Assembly (NCBI GenBank): GCA_963735055.1 | Contig: CAVTJN010000006.1 | Location: forward strand, 62,001 to 126,000 | Direction of reading: 5' to 3' | Length of the DNA: 64,000 nucleotides | From: JBBITI01 sp963735055 | GTDB taxonomy: Bacteria; Chloroflexota; Dehalococcoidia; Dehalococcoidales; UBA2162 | In this document: positions 1 to 8,543 of the stretch, piece after piece | How positions within the stretch are numbered: position 1 is the first letter of the stretch | How the letters are laid out: every line of letters starts with the position of its first letter | Notes under the pieces: generated by a model | What the model was told of the DNA's origin: nothing | The model's input: the letters and a program-made list of their open reading frames with translations, nothing else | Database searches by the model: none | Position numbers and translations under genes: made by a program

Positions 1-899
1 GCCATAACCTCTTCAGCCCCTCGCTGAACCGTCCACGCCTCTATGTGCCGGTCCAGGTCCGCCTCGGCGTCCTTCCGGCCCATCAGTGTCTTGAACCGGG
101 ATTCCCGGGTCCATGCCGGATTGCCGACCACGCGGCAGAAGCTCTGCCATTCCTCATCGGTGAAAACCGCAATGGCGCACCACCGGTCCTCGCCCCGGCA
201 CCGGTAGGCATTGTGGGGAGCCGCGTATTCGCACTGGTTGCCTGTCCGGCCCAGAACCCGCTTGTTCACCGAATAGTCCAAGGCAAGCGCCGCCAAGAAA
301 TGTACCGAATTCTCATACTGTGACATGTCGAGATACTGCCCCTTGCCGGTACGCCTCCGGTATTCAAGAGCAGCCAGAATGGCAATTATGTTAAACCGGG
401 GCGCCACGAAGTCGGTGTAGGCGCCGATGTAGCCGGGCTCGCGGTCCGGCCAGCCCGTGATGTGACTGAAGCCGGCCAGCGAAGTGAGCTTGTGTCCCGA
501 CCCCGGATGCCTGGCGTGAGGCCCGGTCTGCCCCTGCATGCACGAGCTGCACATTATGAGGTCGGGCTTCAGCTTCTTAAGAGTCTCATATCCCAGCCCC
601 ATCCTCTCCATCGCCCCCCCGGCGAAGTTCTCGACCACGATATCAGCGGTGGCAATCAGACGTTTGCACAACTCCAGACCTTTGGGTGTGGCTACATTGA
701 GCGTGATGCCGAGCTTGCCGGTATTGTACTGGCTGAAGCTGCCGAAACGCGCCCCAACCCGTTGTATGTCCGGGCGCTTCCGGCTCTCGACTCTGATTAC
801 TTCGGCGCCGCAATCCGAGAGGGCTTTGGTGGTCAGCGGTCCGGTCAGGTGCCAGGTGAAGTCGACGACCCGGATACCCTCAAGAATATTCTTCGGCAT
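1..899 (-). CDS. CaiB/BaiF (class III) CoA-transferase, 3' end outside the window
   Basis: The gene reads on the minus strand from an ATG at 899 (protein begins MPKNILEGIRVVDF) and stays open to the window edge, giving 299 codons of a family usually about 390-420 residues long. Class III CoA-transferases move CoA between carboxylic acids through an aspartyl-CoA thioester. The N-terminal Rossmann-like segment (GAEVIRVES, residues 31-39) and the likely catalytic Asp near residue 191 in GQYLDMSQ are visible. A second class III CoA-transferase lies directly upstream on the same strand, 78 bp away. Adjacent pairs can form hetero-oligomeric enzymes such as the benzylsuccinate type or act on related substrates. 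The substrate cannot be read from the sequence. Confidence 0.9.
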   Translation of the reverse strand, partial: MPKNILEGIRVVDFTWHLTGPLTTKALSDCGAEVIRVESRKRPDIQRVGARFGSFSQYNTGKLGITLNVATPKGLELCKRLIATADIVVENFAGGAMERMGLGYETLKKLKPDLIMCSSCMQGQTGPHARHPGSGHKLTSLAGFSHITGWPDREPGYIGAYTDFVAPRFNIIAILAALEYRRRTGKGQYLDMSQYENSVHFLAALALDYSVNKRVLGRTGNQCEYAAPHNAYRCRGEDRWCAIAVFTDEEWQSFCRVVGNPAWTRESRFKTLMGRKDAEADLDRHIEAWTVQRGAEEVM

Positions 900-977
900 G
901 CTGTTTCTCCATCACCCGATTGCGAGTTCAAAGGGCAGCGCGGTCCGTTGTCATCGGATCCAACCTGACCTCTCCTG

Positions 978-2232
978 CTAGATCACCCCGGCCTGCCGTA
1001 AGGCGGCGAGATGATCCTTGGAGATTCCAAGCTCCCCTCCGTATACCTCCAGGTTGTGTTCGCCAATCAACGGAGCCCTTCGGCTGATGCCCGGTGGCGC
1101 CTCCGTGGTATTGGCGAACGCGCCGGGATAGGTAATCCGGGCCTCGAGTTCAGGGTGTTCCACCTCTACCCAGAACGCCCTGGCCGCCAGCTGCGTATCA
1201 CCCAGCATGTCTGCCTGGGTGGATACCGGATAGACCTGCGTATTAGTACGCACGGCGCCTGCATAAAGTTCGGCCTTGGTATGGGCCAGAAAGAACTTGG
1301 CCGTAGGAGCCTCGATACGGTCTACCTCAGCCTGGCTGGTATCGTTGCCAAACTTACTCCAATCGAAGTGCAGCAGGTAGTCGTCGGCCATCCCCTCGCT
1401 CTCCATCCACTTCACCAGCGGGATGTTGGTACGCTCCGACATCACGCCGCCCCAGAAGAACCAGGATATGTAGCCATCCTTGCACGGCCACAGCCGCGTC
1501 AGTCGGACAGTCACATTGGCGCCCGTCGCCTCCACCCCCCGCTTCTGAAGCGTCTTGCGAAGGTCCCAACCCGAAGTGATATGCTCCGTACACTGCACCA
1601 CGGCTTCCTGGATGGAAACGTCGACGTGCTGCCCCTCCCCGGTTTGGGCCCGGGAAAGCAACGCCATCAAGGCGCCCATGGCGCCGTCCGCCCCGGCATT
1701 GAGAAACGCCTGGGAATGATAGCTGACATGCACCGGCGGCCGGTCGGCGTCCCCGAATGGGGCCATTTCGCCGCCCATTGCCCAGGCCACAATATCCGGC
1801 GCTTTCCAGTCTTTGTAAGGGCCGGTCTGACCAAAGGGAGTGATCGACACCATGATCACTCCGGGATTGATCTTCTCCAGGCCAGCATACCCCAGCCCCA
1901 AGCTGTCCAGGTATCCCGGAGCGAAGGTCTCAATTACGAAATCGGCCGTCTTCACCAACTTTCGAAAGATCTCCCGGCCGTCAGCCATCTCCAGGTTAAG
2001 GGTGATACCACGCTTGCTGGTGTTGTAGGCAAACCAGAACAGGCTCTTCTGGGTATCCGGCTCATCGTGGTAGAAGGGGCCGATGCGGCGGGCCGGATCG
2101 CCGCGCGTGGGGTTCAACCTTGATTACGTCGGCGCCATAGTCGCCTAGGACTTTGCCGCAGAAGAGCCCCTGTTCTCCGGCCAAATCGAGAACCCGGTAG
2201 GGACTCAATACGCCTTGTGGTCTGTCTCCCAT
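978..2232 (-). pseudogene. CaiB/BaiF CoA-transferase with a single-base frameshift
   Basis: The reading frame opens at the ATG at 2232, behind a GAGGAG ribosome site, with MGDRPQGVLSPYRVLDL and the conserved GADVIKVEP. It then loses frame in a run of four G (plus strand 2109-2112). Removing one base joins it to the downstream frame (TRGDPARRIGPF onward, open to 978) and gives a 417-residue protein, the normal size for this family. The downstream part keeps the GEGQHVDVS motif with the likely catalytic Asp. This would be the first gene of a two-gene CoA-transferase unit with the gene ending at position 1. Because everything after the indel is conserved, a homopolymer sequencing error is as likely as a true pseudogene. 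Confidence 0.85.
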
Positions 2233-2458
2233 TCGAGCGCTCCTCACCGGGCGGTTAGAGGTCGGCCTGAAAAACATCACGCTTCGCAAGCCGGGTCTCT
2301 TCTGTTCCGCCGGGCGAATCCGGCTTCGAGGATAGCACACGACCTGGGGAGTGTCAACGGCCACGGGTACGATTGTTGATGTCCGGCGATGATGTCACCT
2401 TAATCGTGCAGCTATTCTGTCACCCGTCTACTCAAGCAAGGAGCCGCCGGACCTGCAG

Positions 2459-2489
2459 TTGACCGTATTCTTCAGCCTGATGCTATAAT
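2459..2489 (+). promoter_or_regulatory. Probable sigma-70 promoter of nusB-acpP
   Basis: TTGACC (2459-2464) and TATAAT (2484-2489) are separated by 19 nt and lie 22 bp before the nusB start. The spacer is one or two bases longer than ideal, but both hexamers are close to consensus. Confidence 0.6.
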
Positions 2490-2510
2490 ACGGAGTTTGG
2501 CGGTGAGATT

Positions 2511-2939
2511 ATGGCAGGATCGTGGAGAAAGGCAAGGAGACTCGCTCTCCAGGCATTGTATGAGGCCGACGCCGTCGGCCATGGCGCAGCGTCGGTGCTG
2601 GAGCGGTTCCTGGAGCAGGACAGCCTTGATGAGGATAACGCGGCTTTCGCCCGGGATATGGTGAACGGAGTCATCCAGCACAAGGCAGTGATTGACCGGC
2701 ACATCAAGGCGCACGCCCCGTCCTGGCCGGTTTCTCAGATACCGCCGATCGACCGGAATCTGCTGAGGCTTGCAATATTCGAAATAATAATCGATAATAG
2801 AACCCCAGTGAGGGTCGGGATCAATGAAGCTGTCGAACTGGCGAAAGCATTCGGCGGCGAGAGTTCACCGAAGTTCATAAATGGAGTGCTGGGCTCGATT
2901 GTCCTTAAACTCAAAGACAGCGAGTCTGTAGAAAGCTGA
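2511..2939 (+). CDS. nusB: Transcription antitermination factor NusB
   Basis: This 142-residue protein has the size and all-alpha pattern of NusB. NusB binds boxA RNA with NusE (S10) and promotes processive transcription of rRNA operons. The N-terminal motif WRKARRLALQALYEAD and the C-terminal segment from PIDRNLLRLAIFE through GINEAVELAKAFGGESSPKFINGVLG are characteristic. The ATG follows a GGTGAG ribosome site. acpP starts 9 bp after the stop, so the two are probably cotranscribed from the promoter just upstream. Confidence 0.95.
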   Translation: MAGSWRKARRLALQALYEADAVGHGAASVLERFLEQDSLDEDNAAFARDMVNGVIQHKAVIDRHIKAHAPSWPVSQIPPIDRNLLRLAIFEIIIDNRTPVRVGINEAVELAKAFGGESSPKFINGVLGSIVLKLKDSESVES

Positions 2940-2948
2940 AAGGGGGAA

Positions 2949-3212
2949 ATGGTGGCCACTGTTTACGAGCGTGTCAAGAAGATTGTTGTCGAGCAACTCG
3001 GCGCCGACGAAAAAGATGTGGTAGCTACGGCCAGCTTTGTGGACGATCTTGGCGCTGATTCTCTCGACCTGGTCGAGATGATCATGGCCATGGAAGAGGC
3101 GTTCAGTACCGCGACTCAGAAGCTGGAGATACCGGATGAGGACGCGGAGAAGATCGCCACAGTCCAGGACGCGGTCGACTACATCAAGGACCAGGGTATC
3201 CAGGACTCATAA
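2949..3212 (+). CDS. acpP: Acyl carrier protein
   Basis: This is an 87-residue acidic protein with the acyl carrier fold and the DDLGADSLDLVE motif. Ser38 is the predicted 4'-phosphopantetheine attachment site. It carries growing acyl chains in type II fatty acid synthesis. Its partners fabK and fabD are about 29 kb away in this window. An AAGGGGGAAATG context gives a clear ribosome site. It follows nusB closely, whereas in many bacteria acpP sits inside the fab cluster. Confidence 0.95.
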   Translation: MVATVYERVKKIVVEQLGADEKDVVATASFVDDLGADSLDLVEMIMAMEEAFSTATQKLEIPDEDAEKIATVQDAVDYIKDQGIQDS

Positions 3213-3364
3213 ACGGGCTGAACCCTAAGGCGGCCTGCATCGACCGGTTCCGCTATCGTCACTTCCGAGCCGTCGTCGGCAGGGCCCGCCGCTAGCCACC
3301 TCAGACGCGCACAGCGCTGTTCGGCAGGGACGATTCGTGCCGAAGCCGGCATTCATACCGCCAA

Positions 3365-3394
3365 TTGTAAGACCCGGGCTCGTTTGTCTATAAT
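3365..3394 (+). promoter_or_regulatory. Promoter of tRNA-His
   Basis: TTGTAA (3365-3370), an 18-nt spacer and a consensus TATAAT (3389-3394) lie about 50 bp before the tRNA. Confidence 0.65.
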
Positions 3395-3442
3395 AGGTGT
3401 GTTTGCCGTGCGGTCGCGCCTGCCGCGGTTTGCAGCGTCAAT

Positions 3443-3520
3443 GGTGAGTGTAGCCCAGTGGACTAAGGCCTCAGGCTGTGAACCTGATGATCGAGGGTTC
3501 GAATCCCTTCACTCACCCCA
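3443..3520 (+). tRNA. tRNA-His (anticodon GTG)
   Basis: A complete cloverleaf is visible. Acceptor arms GTGAGTG and CACTCAC are preceded by the extra 5' G typical of tRNA-His, which faces the C at 3517. The anticodon arm TCAGG-CTGTGAA-CCTGA carries anticodon GTG at 3478-3480, and the T loop is TTCGAAT. CCA is encoded at 3518-3520. Confidence 0.96.
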
Positions 3521-3698
3521 CCCGGCCCAACCTCCTCACGGTCCCGGCCGCCGGTCCGCTCCCATGGGCGCCACCGCGCCTCTGGTCAGACAGACGACCA
3601 ACCGGACTTACATGACCCGGCAAAGATGCTAAGCTGTGAGTGGCGCCGGCCAGCGATGGCAGCCGCATTCTTAACCGGTGACCGGGCCGGGTGAAAGC

Positions 3699-4946
3699 AT
3701 GGGTTCGATTCGACTTACTGTCATCATTAGCAGGATCTCAGCCTTCGTCACGCAACATCCCGTGTTCGTAAGAAGCGTCTACGCGGAGTCGCTGCTCGAA
3801 GACTTCTTCGTGTCGGCCGTGGCTGCGGTTCTGGGCATCCGGCTCTACCTCGCCGTCACCGGATACCCTCAGATCACCTTCGGTCCGCTTCATATCTCAC
3901 ACCTGGTCTGGGGCGGGCTCTTCATGCTGGTTGCGCTGATGATCCTGATGGCGTCGTTGACCCATCGGGGGCAGATGGTGGCCGCAGTGGTGGGGGGAAT
4001 CGGCTTCGGCGCCTTTATCGATGAGCTGGGCAAGGTCATCACACGGGACAACGACTATTTCTTCCGGCCGACCATCGCGCTCATATATACGGTGTTCGTC
4101 ATCATATTCGCAGCGACCAGGTTGATCGGCCGGAGAAGGCCGTTCACGCCGCAACAAAGCCTGGCCAATGCCTTCGACGTCGCCAAGCAGGGCAGCCTGT
4201 CCGGTCTGCATCCGGAGCAGCGCGAAGAAGCTCTGGAAATGCTGGCAAATTGCCCCCCGGGCCCGGTCAGGGACAACCTTGAGCATATCCTGCGAAACAT
4301 GAGTGCAAGGCCGGCGCCCCGGATGAGGCTGATGGAGAAGGCTCATGAGATGGTTGACCGGCTGTACGCGACCGCGGCTGCCCGGGGGTGGCTGAGCGGG
4401 ATCGTGGTGGCCTTCTTTGCCCTGACCTCGGTTACGTCGCTTTACGCGGTCGTCGGAGTCGTGACCTGGTCACTCGGCCTGGGGCTGTGGGTTGGCGCCG
4501 GCATCCTGCTGCTGGTCGTTCTCGTGTCGTCGGTCAGGAGCAAGTGGCGCTACCTCAACATCGTCTCTTCGGTGGGCATCGTCGCCGTGTCCATACTGAT
4601 AAGCTGGGCGCTCTTGAACAACCTGAAGCCGGTTCCGCTATCGGTGGCTGACTACGCCCAGTTTGTGTTTCCGGGCGTGGTTGGGGTCCTCGTCATTATC
4701 GGTATGCTGACCTTACCCCGTTCGAGGCTGCGGGCATATTCGATGTTCCGGCTGGCGGTACTGGTATCGATATTCCTGACTCAGGTCTTTTCATTCTACC
4801 AGCAGCAGTTCGTCGCCCTGCTGGGACTGGTCATGGATATCATGATACTGGTGGCGCTGCGATACCTGGTCCAGCACGAGCACGAGAAGATGCAGGCGGG
4901 GCCTGACGGAGCAACTGTCATACCAGAGACCACCCCTGCGCTTTGA
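3699..4946 (+). CDS. Polytopic membrane protein of unknown function
   Basis: I chose the ATG at 3699 (GGTGAAAGCATG) over an in-frame GTG at 3678. The protein has about 415 residues. The N-terminal half holds roughly four hydrophobic helices, including VWGGLFMLVALMILMA and the conserved-looking GGIGFGAFIDELGKVITRDNDYFF. A soluble stretch of about 110 residues follows (PHPEQREEALEML-like, then MSARPAPRMRLMEKAH). The C-terminal half has about six more helices. There are no catalytic or transporter signatures I recognise. The FIDELGK(V/F)-type loop suggests a conserved family of bacterial membrane proteins, function unknown. Its stop codon overlaps the -35 element of the following tRNA-Arg promoter. 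Confidence 0.75.
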   Translation: MGSIRLTVIISRISAFVTQHPVFVRSVYAESLLEDFFVSAVAAVLGIRLYLAVTGYPQITFGPLHISHLVWGGLFMLVALMILMASLTHRGQMVAAVVGGIGFGAFIDELGKVITRDNDYFFRPTIALIYTVFVIIFAATRLIGRRRPFTPQQSLANAFDVAKQGSLSGLHPEQREEALEMLANCPPGPVRDNLEHILRNMSARPAPRMRLMEKAHEMVDRLYATAAARGWLSGIVVAFFALTSVTSLYAVVGVVTWSLGLGLWVGAGILLLVVLVSSVRSKWRYLNIVSSVGIVAVSILISWALLNNLKPVPLSVADYAQFVFPGVVGVLVIIGMLTLPRSRLRAYSMFRLAVLVSIFLTQVFSFYQQQFVALLGLVMDIMILVALRYLVQHEHEKMQAGPDGATVIPETTPAL

Positions 4947-4972
4947 CCACACGGCGGAGCGGTGGCTATAAT
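4943..4972 (+). promoter_or_regulatory. Promoter of tRNA-Arg
   Basis: TTGACC (4943-4948) and TATAAT (4967-4972) are 18 nt apart. The -35 element overlaps the stop codon of the preceding gene. The expected start site lies about 12 nt before the tRNA. Confidence 0.8.
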
Positions 4973-4990
4973 GACCGTGGAACCTCTTGT

Positions 4991-5063
4991 GCGCCTATAG
5001 CTCAGTGGATAGAGCATCGGTCTTCGAAACCGGGGGTCGTGGGTTCGAATCCCTCTAGGCGCG
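4991..5063 (+). tRNA. tRNA-Arg (anticodon TCG)
   Basis: Acceptor arms GCGCCTA (4991-4997) and TAGGCGC (5056-5062) pair perfectly, with discriminator G5063. The anticodon loop CTTCGAA gives TCG at 5024-5026, decoding CGN arginine codons. The T arm GTGGG-TTCGAAT-CCCTC is standard. No CCA is encoded. Confidence 0.95.
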
Positions 5064-5229
5064 TGCCTGGCTCGTGATCGCTCGGCAACGGATTGACATA
5101 TCCTCTCCAATGGGTTTGCTGCATGGCGGGGTTGTTCAGCGTCCAGCGGGGAGACGGGCAATATCGGGGATGGCCGGGTCCGACCCGGTATCGGAAGAAC
5201 AAGGATAGCCGGCGAAAGGAGGTCAAGAG

Positions 5230-6243
5230 TTGAAAGCGGTGATCAACACCAAGAAAGGCGAAGTCGTGCTAATGGAAGTACCGCTGCGGGAGGTTGGCCA
5301 CGAAGAGGTCAAAGTCAAGGTCGCCTATTGCGGAATAGGCGGCGCGGACCCGTTCATTGTCAGCGGCGAAATCGCCCTTCCGCTCCCCTGGCATATGGGT
5401 TACCAGGCATCGGGCACCATCGTCGAGGCCGACCGGGGCGTGACCGCCCACGGCCTCAAAGCCGGCGACCGTGTTGCTCTGGACCAACTCCGATACTGCG
5501 GGGCGTGTTACGAATGCATGCACGGCCGCGAGACTTTCTGCGCTAACCGAGCGTTTCCCAACGGATATTTGGACTCCATGATGGCCGAATATGTGGTCCT
5601 CCACCAGAGACAAGTGTGGAAATTGCCGGATTCGGTTTCCCTGGAGGAAGGGTCGTTCACTGAGGTGGTCGGGGCATCGATGCCGGCCATCGATCTAGCA
5701 CCGTTCAAATTCGGCGATAGCGTGGTCGTTTCGGGAGCCGGCAGTTGCGGGCTGATAATACTGCAGCTCGCGAGACTGCAGGGCGGTACGAAACTTACCG
5801 TTATTGAGCCGGTGGCATCCAAGCGCGGACTGGCGCTGAAGCTAGGCGCCGATCATGTGATCGACCCGAAAAGCGAGGACATCGTGGCTGAAGCCATGAG
5901 GATCACAGAGGGCCGCGGATTTGACCGGGTCATCGAAGCCTCAGGTGACGCTACCGCCATTCTCCCCTGTGTCGACATGGTTGCGAGGTGCGGCCGGATA
6001 GTCCTCTACGGAATATATCCCAGCCACTATATGCTCACGCTGGATATCGACAAGCTCTATTTCAAGGAAGCCGGCATACAGACGGTCTTCGGTCAATCGC
6101 ATCTCTTCCCGAGGGCCGTTGACGTGTTGCCCAAGCTGGACCTCAAGTCCATGATCGGACCGGTATTTCCACTGGATAGATTCCAGGAAGCGCTGGACGC
6201 CCATAACACGATGCAGTATGCCAAAGTCCTGGTGAAATGCTAG
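5230..6243 (+). CDS. Medium-chain dehydrogenase/reductase, alcohol-dehydrogenase-like
   Basis: This 337-residue MDR protein starts at a TTG behind a perfect AAAGGAGG. The structural-zinc lobe is intact (Cys90, Cys93, Cys96, Cys104). The cofactor domain has the GAGSCG dinucleotide loop near residue 170. At the catalytic-zinc site Cys34 is present, but the usual G-H-E triad is replaced by G-Y-Q (residues 57-59), with a His two residues earlier. It may therefore bind catalytic zinc differently or not at all. It probably oxidises or reduces an alcohol or ketone with NAD(P); the substrate is unknown. The next gene overlaps its stop codon, indicating an operon with a hydrolase. Confidence 0.85.
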   Translation: MKAVINTKKGEVVLMEVPLREVGHEEVKVKVAYCGIGGADPFIVSGEIALPLPWHMGYQASGTIVEADRGVTAHGLKAGDRVALDQLRYCGACYECMHGRETFCANRAFPNGYLDSMMAEYVVLHQRQVWKLPDSVSLEEGSFTEVVGASMPAIDLAPFKFGDSVVVSGAGSCGLIILQLARLQGGTKLTVIEPVASKRGLALKLGADHVIDPKSEDIVAEAMRITEGRGFDRVIEASGDATAILPCVDMVARCGRIVLYGIYPSHYMLTLDIDKLYFKEAGIQTVFGQSHLFPRAVDVLPKLDLKSMIGPVFPLDRFQEALDAHNTMQYAKVLVKC

Positions 6244-7019
6244 CGCCGCGGCGGAGCTGGGTGGACCATATACCGATCCTGTGGCTTGAACCGCCCCTGG
6301 GAGGCCCGGCGCGCCAGCTTGTGGTGGCGCTGCCCGGCCTGAGCGGGACCAAAGAGAGTATGGTGACCCCTTTCCTTCAGGATTTGGCGGCCCGAGGTTT
6401 TGTCGCCCTCAGCTTCGACCCCTGGCAGCATGGTGAGCGCGGGACTGAAGACCGGGAACAAATGAGCAGACGCATCTTCGGTAATTTCCGCCGGCACTTC
6501 TGGCCTATCCTCGGCAATACCGCCGTCGATGCCCTCCGCGTCATTGACTGGGCGGTAGCCGAGTTGGGCGTGGTACCTCCCGTCTATGTGGTTGGTACCT
6601 CGATGGGCGGAGACATCGCCGTGGCGGCGGCCGGCATCGACCATCGTATCCGGCGGGTAGCAACAGTCGTTTCCACTCCGGATTGGTTGCGTCCGGGAAT
6701 GCAGGACTCCCGCAATCCGGGGGCAGCAGCATCTCAGGGCGCCCCGGATTCCTATTCACAGTACTTCTACGACCGCCTGAACCCCCTGACACACCTGGAA
6801 GCCTATACCCACGGCCCAGCCATCAGCTTTGTGTGCGGCGAGCAGGATACGCATGTCCCGCCCGATGGCGCCTTAAGATTCCAAATGGCGCTAAGAAAGG
6901 CTTTTCCGGCCGCCGCCGATAATGTGAGGGTCAAGCTCGTTCCCGGTAAGGGACATCTTGACTTTGTGAAACCGGAACTTTGGTGGGCAGAGAGCCTGGC
7001 GTGGCTGACAGGCAGGTAG
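6237..7019 (+). CDS. Alpha/beta hydrolase (dienelactone hydrolase-like)
   Basis: The 260-residue protein has the alpha/beta-hydrolase layout. The nucleophile elbow GTSMGG contains Ser122, an acid lies in GEQDTHVPP (Asp204), and the likely catalytic His is His240 in GKGHLDF. The strand ALSFDPWQHGERG, with the oxyanion-side sequence PGLSGTKES earlier, fits the dienelactone hydrolase/acyl-peptidase-like branch. There is no signal peptide. The start ATG overlaps the end of the upstream dehydrogenase gene, so the two are translationally coupled. The substrate is not predictable. Confidence 0.85.
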   Translation: MLAPRRSWVDHIPILWLEPPLGGPARQLVVALPGLSGTKESMVTPFLQDLAARGFVALSFDPWQHGERGTEDREQMSRRIFGNFRRHFWPILGNTAVDALRVIDWAVAELGVVPPVYVVGTSMGGDIAVAAAGIDHRIRRVATVVSTPDWLRPGMQDSRNPGAAASQGAPDSYSQYFYDRLNPLTHLEAYTHGPAISFVCGEQDTHVPPDGALRFQMALRKAFPAAADNVRVKLVPGKGHLDFVKPELWWAESLAWLTGR

Positions 7020-7022
7020 AAG

Positions 7023-7268
7023 ATGCAAATTGCCGTTTCCTTATTGTTCGTGCTCACCGGGGGTCTATTCCTGCTGATCAGCACGGTCTTTTACCCTGCT
7101 GTCGTTCAGATGCTCAGCCATCTCGAGACACGGATAGCAGCGACGCCAGATTTCTGGGATCTATCATTTGTGCTTCGAATCGTCAGGGTAATATTCTTCC
7201 TGGTGGGCATTTTCATAACCGGTTTTGGAGTCGCCCTGTTCTGGCTGAGAAGAAACTGGCCGCTGTAG
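7023..7268 (+). CDS. Small two-helix membrane protein
   Basis: An 81-residue protein with two hydrophobic helices (about residues 4-24 and 52-75, the second VIFFLVGIFITGFGVALFW) and a short connecting loop. It starts 3 bp after the hydrolase stop, so it is probably the third gene of that operon. No family was recognised. Confidence 0.65.
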   Translation: MQIAVSLLFVLTGGLFLLISTVFYPAVVQMLSHLETRIAATPDFWDLSFVLRIVRVIFFLVGIFITGFGVALFWLRRNWPL

Positions 7269-7330
7269 AAGGCATTCCGAACGCGGCACCTTCCCCGGTA
7301 CGTCGAAGCGCGCCGGGCAACATGGCACCG

Positions 7331-7996
7331 TCAAAGGCTCTCCACCACCACATCCCCCGAAGCCGTATTCCCGGCGTACGTTCCGAGCCGGCGATGCTCT
7401 CTGATATGGAAGACTACGTCTATCACGATCTTCAGCAAAACGAGGAGAGTCAGCACCACGCGGGGCAGACCGAAGAGGCTGAGCAGAAACGCGCACAAGA
7501 TGACGGCGACGTGCATTACCACGATTCTCCGGTATGGCGCCACCATCTGCTGTGACAAAGTCACCTTCTCGTATTCCCGGTGGCCGACATAGTTGACGAA
7601 AAACGAGACTCCGTGGCTGATGCTGAGCGACACAATACCCACAATGACCGTGCTCGGTGATATGAAGACCGGGCTAAACAGCGAGTATATGCCGAACCAG
7701 TGACCGGCCATGAAGCCGGAGTAATGGACGGCGAAGAATATGATTCCCGAGGTCTTGTGGCCCCGGGCGGCCGTGGGAACACCGGACGGATCGCGTCGGA
7801 CCGGGCTTATCATGAGCATCCGGGGAATATTGTAGGCCCCAACCACGGCTGACTCGAGCCAGTAGTAGAACAGCACCGAAAACAAGTCCCAGTTGAGAAG
7901 CAGAGTCCCGGACACCGGTATCAGGTTGGCAAGAACCAGGGTAACCAGCGGATACCTTGTCAACGCCCGGCCGTTTATGGACAGTCTCGTCTTCAC
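7331..7996 (-). CDS. DUF6498-like integral membrane protein
   Basis: A 221-residue protein with about five or six hydrophobic helices. The N-terminal pattern NLIPVSGTLLLNWDLFSVLFYYWLE, followed by NIPRM, matches what I recall of the DUF6498 membrane family, whose function is unknown. It converges on the small membrane protein gene with 62 bp between them. The start is a GTG with a weak ribosome site, so the exact N-terminus is uncertain. Confidence 0.7.
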   Translation of the reverse strand: MKTRLSINGRALTRYPLVTLVLANLIPVSGTLLLNWDLFSVLFYYWLESAVVGAYNIPRMLMISPVRRDPSGVPTAARGHKTSGIIFFAVHYSGFMAGHWFGIYSLFSPVFISPSTVIVGIVSLSISHGVSFFVNYVGHREYEKVTLSQQMVAPYRRIVVMHVAVILCAFLLSLFGLPRVVLTLLVLLKIVIDVVFHIREHRRLGTYAGNTASGDVVVESL

Positions 7997-8060
7997 TGTG
8001 TTAGCCAGAGGTCGTTTGTGCCGCCCTTGACGGGCTCCACTTCAGAAGGCCGGCTCCCGA

Positions 8061-8354
8061 TCAGGCCGCGTATTCCAGGCATCTCTGCTTGGCATACTGC
8101 CAGGCGGAGAACCGCTCCTCACGGTCGTCATTCGAGATGAAGGGGTCTTCGCCGTACAGCATGTAGCCTTCCCACAGTTCCTTGAAGCTGTACTTACCCC
8201 GTTCTATTCTCTCAAAGTACTCGTCGACCTTCTGTTTGCAGGCCATCAGCGCTTCCGCTCTGGTTTCGAATTCCCCCAGTCGGTAGCGTTCCTTTTCGTC
8301 GCCGTCGTGGAAATTGTCATCAACATAGACCAGGTATTTGCTCACGGCGTGCAT
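8061..8354 (-). CDS. Small hypothetical protein
   Basis: A 97-residue soluble, acidic protein with no transmembrane segment. It begins with a predicted beta strand (KYLVYVDDNFH) and then helices rich in Glu, Lys and Trp (RAEALMACKQKVDEYF). The composition is that of a real protein, and small proteins with this VYVDDNFHD opening occur as conserved hypotheticals. I cannot assign a function. It is divergent from the catalase gene. Confidence 0.65.
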   Translation of the reverse strand: MHAVSKYLVYVDDNFHDGDEKERYRLGEFETRAEALMACKQKVDEYFERIERGKYSFKELWEGYMLYGEDPFISNDDREERFSAWQYAKQRCLEYAA

Positions 8355-8431
8355 TATAGCATCAGGACGTCACGAGTGTTCGAAATGAATGCGGCGGCCG
8401 GTTCCTGAGTTGTCGCTGACAGGGAACCGGA

Positions 8432-8460
8432 TTGACGGTCGCCCCGGTACTGGATAGAAT
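8432..8460 (+). promoter_or_regulatory. Promoter of the catalase gene
   Basis: TTGACG (8432-8437), a 17-nt spacer and TAGAAT (8455-8460), about 80 bp before the catalase start. No obvious PerR or OxyR operator was seen. Confidence 0.65.
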
Positions 8461-8543
8461 AGTCGCCAGAAGGGCCGGACACAGCACATACGGCCCATTT
8501 CCTTCAACATCGACCCGACGACAGAATGCGCAGGGAGGACGAA

